The notes beneath the pieces are model-generated. The model searched no databases, was not told the origin of the DNA, and saw nothing but the letters and a program-made list of their open reading frames with translations. From Azoarcus sp. (GTDB lineage Bacteria > Pseudomonadota > Gammaproteobacteria > Burkholderiales > Rhodocyclaceae), in contig JAIRWW010000281.1 of the NCBI GenBank assembly GCA_031268685.1, positions 1 to 10,329 on the forward strand: 10,329 bases of DNA, given 5' to 3'. This document shows, in pieces, positions 7,338 through 10,329 of this stretch (positions are counted from its first letter, which is position 1; each line of letters opens with the position of its first letter). Made by a program: the position numbers and the translations under genes.

Positions 7338-8590
7338 TATCTATCGATGTCGCCGAAAACCAGATCCATCGTACCGATGAGCGCCACCACGTCGGCAATC
7401 ATGTGCCCGCGCGCGAGTTCGTCCATCGCCGCAAGATGAGGAAAGCCCGGCGAACGCAACTTGATCCGGTACGGCTTGTTGGCCCCATCCGAGATGGCAT
7501 ACACCCCGAATTCGCCCTTCGGATGCTCGATGGCGGCATACACCTCGCCCTCGGGCACATGTATGCCCTCCGAAAAAAGCTTGAAGTGATGGATCAACTC
7601 TTCCATGTTGCCCTTCATCTTCTCGCGCCTGGGCGGAGCCACCTTGTGGTTATCGACGATGACCGGGCCGGGATTCTCGCGCAGCCAGGCAATGCACTGG
7701 CCAATAATGCGGTTCGACTGGCGCATTTCCGCCATCCGGCACAGATAGCGGTCGTAACAGTCGCCGTTCTTGCCCACGGGAATATCAAAATCGACCTTGT
7801 CGTAAGCCGCGTATGGCTGCTTCTTGCGCAAATCCCAGGCAACACCCGAGCCGCGCAGCATCGGCCCGGTAAAACCAAGCGCCAGCGCCCGCTCGGGCGA
7901 AACCACGCCGATACCCACAGTGCGTTGCTTCCAGATGCGGTTTTCGGTGAGCAGCGTTTCGTACTCATCGCAGCACTTGGGAAAACGTTTAGTGAAATCT
8001 TCGAGAAAATCGAGCAGCGAACCTTCGCGCGCCGCGTTGAGCTGCTTCAGCGTTTTCTCGTTCTTGAAGCGGCTGGCCTTGTACTTGGGCATGCTGTCAG
8101 GCAGATCGCGGTAGACGCCGCCCGGACGATAATACGCAGCGTGCATGCGCGCGCCGCACACCGCCTCGTAAGCGTCCATCAAATCTTCGCGCTCACGGAA
8201 AGTGTAGAGAATCATCGTCATCGCGCCGATATCGAGACCGTGCGAACCGAGACTCATCAAGTGATTGATGATGCGGGTTATCTCGTCGAACATCGTCCGG
8301 ATGTAGCGGGCGCGCTCCGGCACTTCGACTCCGAGCAGCTTTTCCACCGCCAGGCAATAAGCATGCTCATTGCACATCATCGAACAATAATCGAGCCGAT
8401 CCATGTACGGCACCGACTGCGCCCAGGTGCGCGTTTCGGCGAGCTTCTCCGTGCCGCGATGCAAAAGGCCGATGTGCGGATCGGCACGTTCGACCACCTC
8501 GCCGTCGAGTTCGAGCACCAGCCGCAACACACCGTGCGCAGCCGGATGCTGCGGGCCGAGATTGAGCGTGTAATTGCGAATCTCATGCAT
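7337..8590 (-). CDS. nuoD: NADH-quinone oxidoreductase subunit D (49-kDa)
   Basis: NuoD (417 aa; related to NiFe-hydrogenase large subunits) forms the quinone-binding pocket together with NuoB. Visible motifs are GPQHPAAHG (12-20), whose second His (His19) corresponds to the quinone-site His38 of the Thermus protein; the 49-kDa signature [12 protein letters not shown] (43-54); and [11 protein letters not shown] (62-72) with Tyr68, equivalent to Thermus Tyr87. The C-terminus [13 protein letters not shown] is the usual family ending. The start at 8590 ([10 protein letters not shown]) was chosen because GGGG at 8600-8603 sits 9 nt upstream and because it gives the 417-aa length typical of betaproteobacteria. 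An in-frame ATG at 8599 would abut that GGGG and is less likely. It overlaps nuoC by 8 nt. Unusually, the next gene is not nuoE but a VOC protein. Confidence 0.98.
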   Translation of the reverse strand: MHEIRNYTLNLGPQHPAAHGVLRLVLELDGEVVERADPHIGLLHRGTEKLAETRTWAQSVPYMDRLDYCSMMCNEHAYCLAVEKLLGVEVPERARYIRTMFDEITRIINHLMSLGSHGLDIGAMTMILYTFREREDLMDAYEAVCGARMHAAYYRPGGVYRDLPDSMPKYKASRFKNEKTLKQLNAAREGSLLDFLEDFTKRFPKCCDEYETLLTENRIWKQRTVGIGVVSPERALALGFTGPMLRGSGVAWDLRKKQPYAAYDKVDFDIPVGKNGDCYDRYLCRMAEMRQSNRIIGQCIAWLRENPGPVIVDNHKVAPPRREKMKGNMEELIHHFKLFSEGIHVPEGEVYAAIEHPKGEFGVYAISDGANKPYRIKLRSPGFPHLAAMDELARGHMIADVVALIGTMDLVFGDIDR

Positions 8591-9188
8591 GGCCGACATC
8601 CCCGTAACTTGCCTCGCGCACAATGCGCGGCGTGTTTTCGCGCGGCTCGACCGTCACCGGCTGATAAATCACCCGCTTTGCCTCGGCGTCGTAGCGCATC
8701 TCCACATGGCCGGAAACCGGAAAATCCTTGCGCAGCGGATGGCCGACGAAACCATAATCGGTAAGAATGCGGCGCAAATCGGTATGGCCGTCATACAGGA
8801 TGCCGTACAGGTCAAACGCCTCGCGCTCGTACCAATTGGCGGCGGGCCACAGCTCGCACACCGAATCAATCACGGGAAAATCATCGTCCTCGGCGAAGGT
8901 TCGCAGGCGCAGACGCCAATTGTGGGTAACGGAGAGCAAGTGCAAGACCGAAGCAAACCGCTTGCCCTGCCACGGCTTATTGGCATAAGTCGAATAATCG
9001 ACGCCGGACAGATCGATCAACTGCTCGAAATTCAGGCCGGTATGTTCGCGCAAGATACGGGCGATCTCGAAATAATCGGCGGCGGCGACTTCTATAGTAA
9101 GTTCGCCGCGACTCACGGCCAGAGACTTCAAGCGCTTGCCGAAGAGGCTCCGCAAAACCTTGCTCAACAACTCTGGTTTGGCGCTCAT
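8583..9188 (-). CDS. nuoC: NADH-quinone oxidoreductase subunit C
   Basis: NuoC (201 aa; 30-kDa subunit) has no cofactor and is a structural part of the connecting module, bound to NuoD. The diagnostic 30-kDa signature is present: [13 protein letters not shown] (118-130), then [13 protein letters not shown] and GHPLRKDFP (149-157). An N-terminal alpha/beta domain covers roughly residues 1-110. It is a free-standing protein, not the NuoCD fusion found in E. coli, which supports a betaproteobacterial origin. The ATG overlaps the nuoB stop by 4 nt and has an AGGAG ribosome binding site at 5-nt spacing. The 3' end overlaps the nuoD start by 8 nt. Confidence 0.98.
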   Translation of the reverse strand: MSAKPELLSKVLRSLFGKRLKSLAVSRGELTIEVAAADYFEIARILREHTGLNFEQLIDLSGVDYSTYANKPWQGKRFASVLHLLSVTHNWRLRLRTFAEDDDFPVIDSVCELWPAANWYEREAFDLYGILYDGHTDLRRILTDYGFVGHPLRKDFPVSGHVEMRYDAEAKRVIYQPVTVEPRENTPRIVREASYGDVGHA

Positions 9189-9682
9189 GCCGGCTCCTGC
9201 TCCCGGCTGCGCGCTATGGTGCTGGTGCGCCTGATCTTGTTCTGAAGTTGCAGCAGACCATAAAGCAGCGCCTCAGCCGTCGGCGGACAGCCCGGCACAT
9301 AAATATCGACCGGCACGATGCGGTCGCAGCCGCGCACCACCGAATAGGAATAATGGTAATAGCCGCCGCCGTTGGCACAGGAACCCATCGAAACCACCCA
9401 GCGCGGCTCGGCAAGCTGGTCATACACCCGCCGCAGCGCCGAAGCCATCTTGTTGGTGAGCGTGCCCGCGACGATCATCAGATCGGAATGACGCGGACTG
9501 GCGCGGAAAATGATCCCGAAACGGTCGAGATCGTAACGCGCCATCCCGGCATGCATCATCTCCACCGCACAACAGGCCAGACCGAAGGTGACGGGCCACA
9601 AAGACCCCGTGCGCGTCCAGTTGATGACCGTATCGAGCGACGTGGTCACAAAGCCTTCACGAAAAACGCCCTCTATGCTCAT
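9185..9682 (-). CDS. nuoB: NADH-quinone oxidoreductase subunit B (cluster N2)
   Basis: NuoB (165 aa; PSST/20-kDa family) holds the terminal [4Fe-4S] cluster N2, which passes electrons to quinone at the interface with NuoD. The four ligands are visible: the tandem pair Cys37-Cys38 in [10 protein letters not shown], Cys102 in GSCANGGG and Cys132 in [10 protein letters not shown]. The [15 protein letters not shown] stretch (60-74) is also typical. There is no transmembrane segment; residues 10-30 form the usual N-terminal part that lies on the membrane. Length is normal for the family. A GGGAG ribosome binding site lies inside the end of nuoA, 6 nt before the ATG. The stop codon overlaps the nuoC start in an ATGA arrangement, so translation is likely coupled. 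Confidence 0.98.
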   Translation of the reverse strand: MSIEGVFREGFVTTSLDTVINWTRTGSLWPVTFGLACCAVEMMHAGMARYDLDRFGIIFRASPRHSDLMIVAGTLTNKMASALRRVYDQLAEPRWVVSMGSCANGGGYYHYSYSVVRGCDRIVPVDIYVPGCPPTAEALLYGLLQLQNKIRRTSTIARSREQEPA

Positions 9683-9685
9683 GCC

Positions 9686-10072
9686 TTACTCCCAGTCGAG
9701 CGCGCCATTCTTCCATTCGGCGATATAACCGATGACCAGAATGGCCAGGAAGGTCATCACGGCCCCGAAAACGAACCATGCCCCCATGCCGGTCGCCGCG
9801 GACTCCCGGATGAAATCCTGAAACACCGTCGCCCACGGAAAAAGAAAGGCGATTTCGAGATCGAAAAGAATGAACAGGATAGCAATGAGGTAATAACGGA
9901 CATCGAACTTCATGCGGGCGTCCTCGAACGCCTCGAAGCCGCATTCATAGGCGGAGAGCTTTTCGCCGTCTGGACGATGCGGCCCGAGCAAACGCCCGAG
10001 AGCGAACGGAACGACGCCGAACGCAAGCCCCACGAGAACGAACAACAAGACTGGAAGATAATTTTCCAACAT
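9686..10072 (-). CDS. nuoA: NADH-quinone oxidoreductase subunit A
   Basis: NuoA (128 aa; ND3 homologue) is a small membrane subunit at the junction of the peripheral and membrane arms, near the quinone entrance. Three hydrophobic segments are visible, at about residues 6-30, 59-81 and 97-118. The family hallmark lies between and into the second segment: [20 protein letters not shown] (41-60) followed by [11 protein letters not shown] (70-80). Cys44 matches the loop cysteine that is exposed in the deactive form of mammalian ND3. Asp71 and Glu73 are the conserved acidic membrane residues. The ATG at 10072 was chosen because the homologous [10 protein letters not shown] start follows a six-G ribosome binding site at 9-nt spacing; longer in-frame upstream starts run into non-conserved leader. 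It is slightly longer than the roughly 119-121 aa usual in related species, mostly around residues 82-100. It is first in the operon and ends 3 nt before nuoB. Confidence 0.97.
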   Translation of the reverse strand: MLENYLPVLLFVLVGLAFGVVPFALGRLLGPHRPDGEKLSAYECGFEAFEDARMKFDVRYYLIAILFILFDLEIAFLFPWATVFQDFIRESAATGMGAWFVFGAVMTFLAILVIGYIAEWKNGALDWE

Positions 10073-10086
10073 GACCTGATGCCCCC

Positions 10087-10105
10087 CGCGCCGGCGCACG
10101 GCGCG
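10087..10105 (-). promoter_or_regulatory. GC-rich hairpin in nuoA leader next to the RBS
   Basis: A 7-bp all-GC inverted repeat (CGCGCCG and CGGCGCG) encloses a 5-nt loop in the untranslated region just upstream of nuoA. The base of the stem touches the six-G ribosome binding site (10082-10087), which lies 9 nt before the nuoA ATG. Such a stem could limit ribosome access, but GC-rich DNA makes short stems often by chance. The call as a regulatory element is inference. Confidence 0.25.
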
Positions 10106-10184
10106 CTCTGACCAACCCGCAACCCGGCATGGCGAGGCTGGAAACACCCACGCCGTCGCCACAGTATTCTTTACCGTTTTCGCA

Positions 10185-10210
10185 GAAACGCCCGCTGATG
10201 CGGGCGTTTC
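10185..10210 (-). terminator. Hairpin, likely terminator after tRNA-Leu
   Basis: A perfect 11-bp inverted repeat (GAAACGCCCGC and its complement) encloses a 4-nt loop, starting 18 nt beyond the tRNA CCA end. The A-tract/GC-core/T-tract layout resembles intrinsic terminators common in betaproteobacteria. No U-run continues past the stem: the minus strand goes on TGCGAAAACGG. Termination may therefore be partial, or the hairpin may only mark the 3' end for tRNA processing. The stem is self-complementary, so it could act in either direction. It separates the tRNA unit from the nuo operon and implies that a nuo promoter may lie between here and nuoA. Confidence 0.5.
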
Positions 10211-10228
10211 CATGCGTTCCGTATATCC

Positions 10229-10313
10229 TGGTGCCGACGATGAGACTCGAACTCATACGGCTGTCGCCACTACCCCCTCAAGATAGCGTGTCTACCAATT
10301 TCACCACGTCGGC
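10229..10313 (-). tRNA. tRNA-Leu, anticodon GAG
   Basis: This is an 85-nt class II tRNA that decodes CUC and CUU leucine codons. The acceptor stem is 7 bp (GCCGACG paired with CGTCGGC) with discriminator A, and the CCA end is encoded at 10229-10231. The D-arm carries the usual AATTGGTAGAC core. The anticodon stem is CTATC/GGTAG (one G-U pair) with loop TTGAGGG, which places GAG at 10277-10279. A long variable arm (GGC, loop GACA, GCC) is typical of tRNA-Leu. The T-arm is ATGAG-TTCGAGT-CTCAT. It lies on the same strand as nuoA, about 157 nt upstream. In betaproteobacteria this tRNA commonly lies between secG and nuoA; secG itself would be outside the window. Confidence 0.97.
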
Positions 10314-10329
10314 ACGAAAGCCCAAGATT

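Noticed and set aside
7403..8764. Plus-strand open frame of 453 codons opposite nuoD and nuoC
   Set aside because: It is an antisense shadow with biased composition and no family motif; nuoD and nuoC on the other strand explain the sequence.
10160..10184. Sigma70-like promoter for nuoA (AATACT as -10 after the hairpin)
   Set aside because: The possible -10 matches 4 of 6 bases, but no acceptable -35 hexamer is found at the right spacing, so the evidence is too weak to list.
10229..10329. tRNA-linked integration site (att site) of a genomic island
   Set aside because: No integrase and no repeat of the tRNA 3' end are present in the window; the flanking genes are core metabolism.

Overview
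The window is almost wholly one minus-strand gene cluster for the proton-pumping NADH:quinone oxidoreductase (respiratory complex I). Read in the direction of transcription, from high to low coordinates, it holds tRNA-Leu(GAG), a hairpin/terminator, nuoA, nuoB, nuoC, nuoD, a VOC-superfamily gene, nuoE, nuoF, nuoG, nuoH, nuoI, nuoJ, nuoK and the start codon of what should be nuoL. No gene is supported on the plus strand. The long plus-strand open frames are antisense shadows of GC-rich genes.

The likely source is a betaproteobacterium. NuoC and NuoD are separate proteins rather than the NuoCD fusion of enterobacteria. NuoD has the 417 residues usual in that class. NuoG lacks the Cys cluster for the extra N7 iron-sulfur centre. 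A tRNA-Leu with anticodon GAG sits just upstream of nuoA, as I recall from the secG-tRNA-nuo order in that class. G+C is about 60% by eye. I cannot name the genus; a Rhodocyclales- or Nitrosomonadales-like organism would fit, but that is a guess.

The genes form one tight operon. Most junctions overlap by 1-8 bases or are separated by 3-33 bases, and I see no convincing internal terminator. NuoE, NuoF and NuoG form the NADH-oxidising module (FMN plus clusters N1a, N1b, N3, N4, N5). NuoB, NuoC, NuoD and NuoI form the quinone-reducing connecting module (N6a, N6b, N2). NuoA, NuoH, NuoJ and NuoK belong to the membrane arm, with the antiporter-like subunits (nuoL, M, N) expected just outside the window. 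All cluster ligands and the main catalytic motifs are visible, so the complex looks functional.

The one gene that does not belong to complex I is a 147-residue VOC (glyoxalase/bleomycin-resistance fold) protein between nuoD and nuoE. It has its own strong ribosome binding site and the same orientation as its neighbours. It is followed by a 13-codon mini-ORF that bridges the gap to nuoE. A 15-bp tandem duplication at the nuoE/nuoF junction, a GC-rich hairpin beside the nuoA ribosome binding site, and longer than usual C-terminal tails on NuoJ and NuoH are smaller oddities. I see no defence system, CRISPR array, insertion sequence or other mobile element. Apart from the VOC insertion this is ordinary core-genome sequence.
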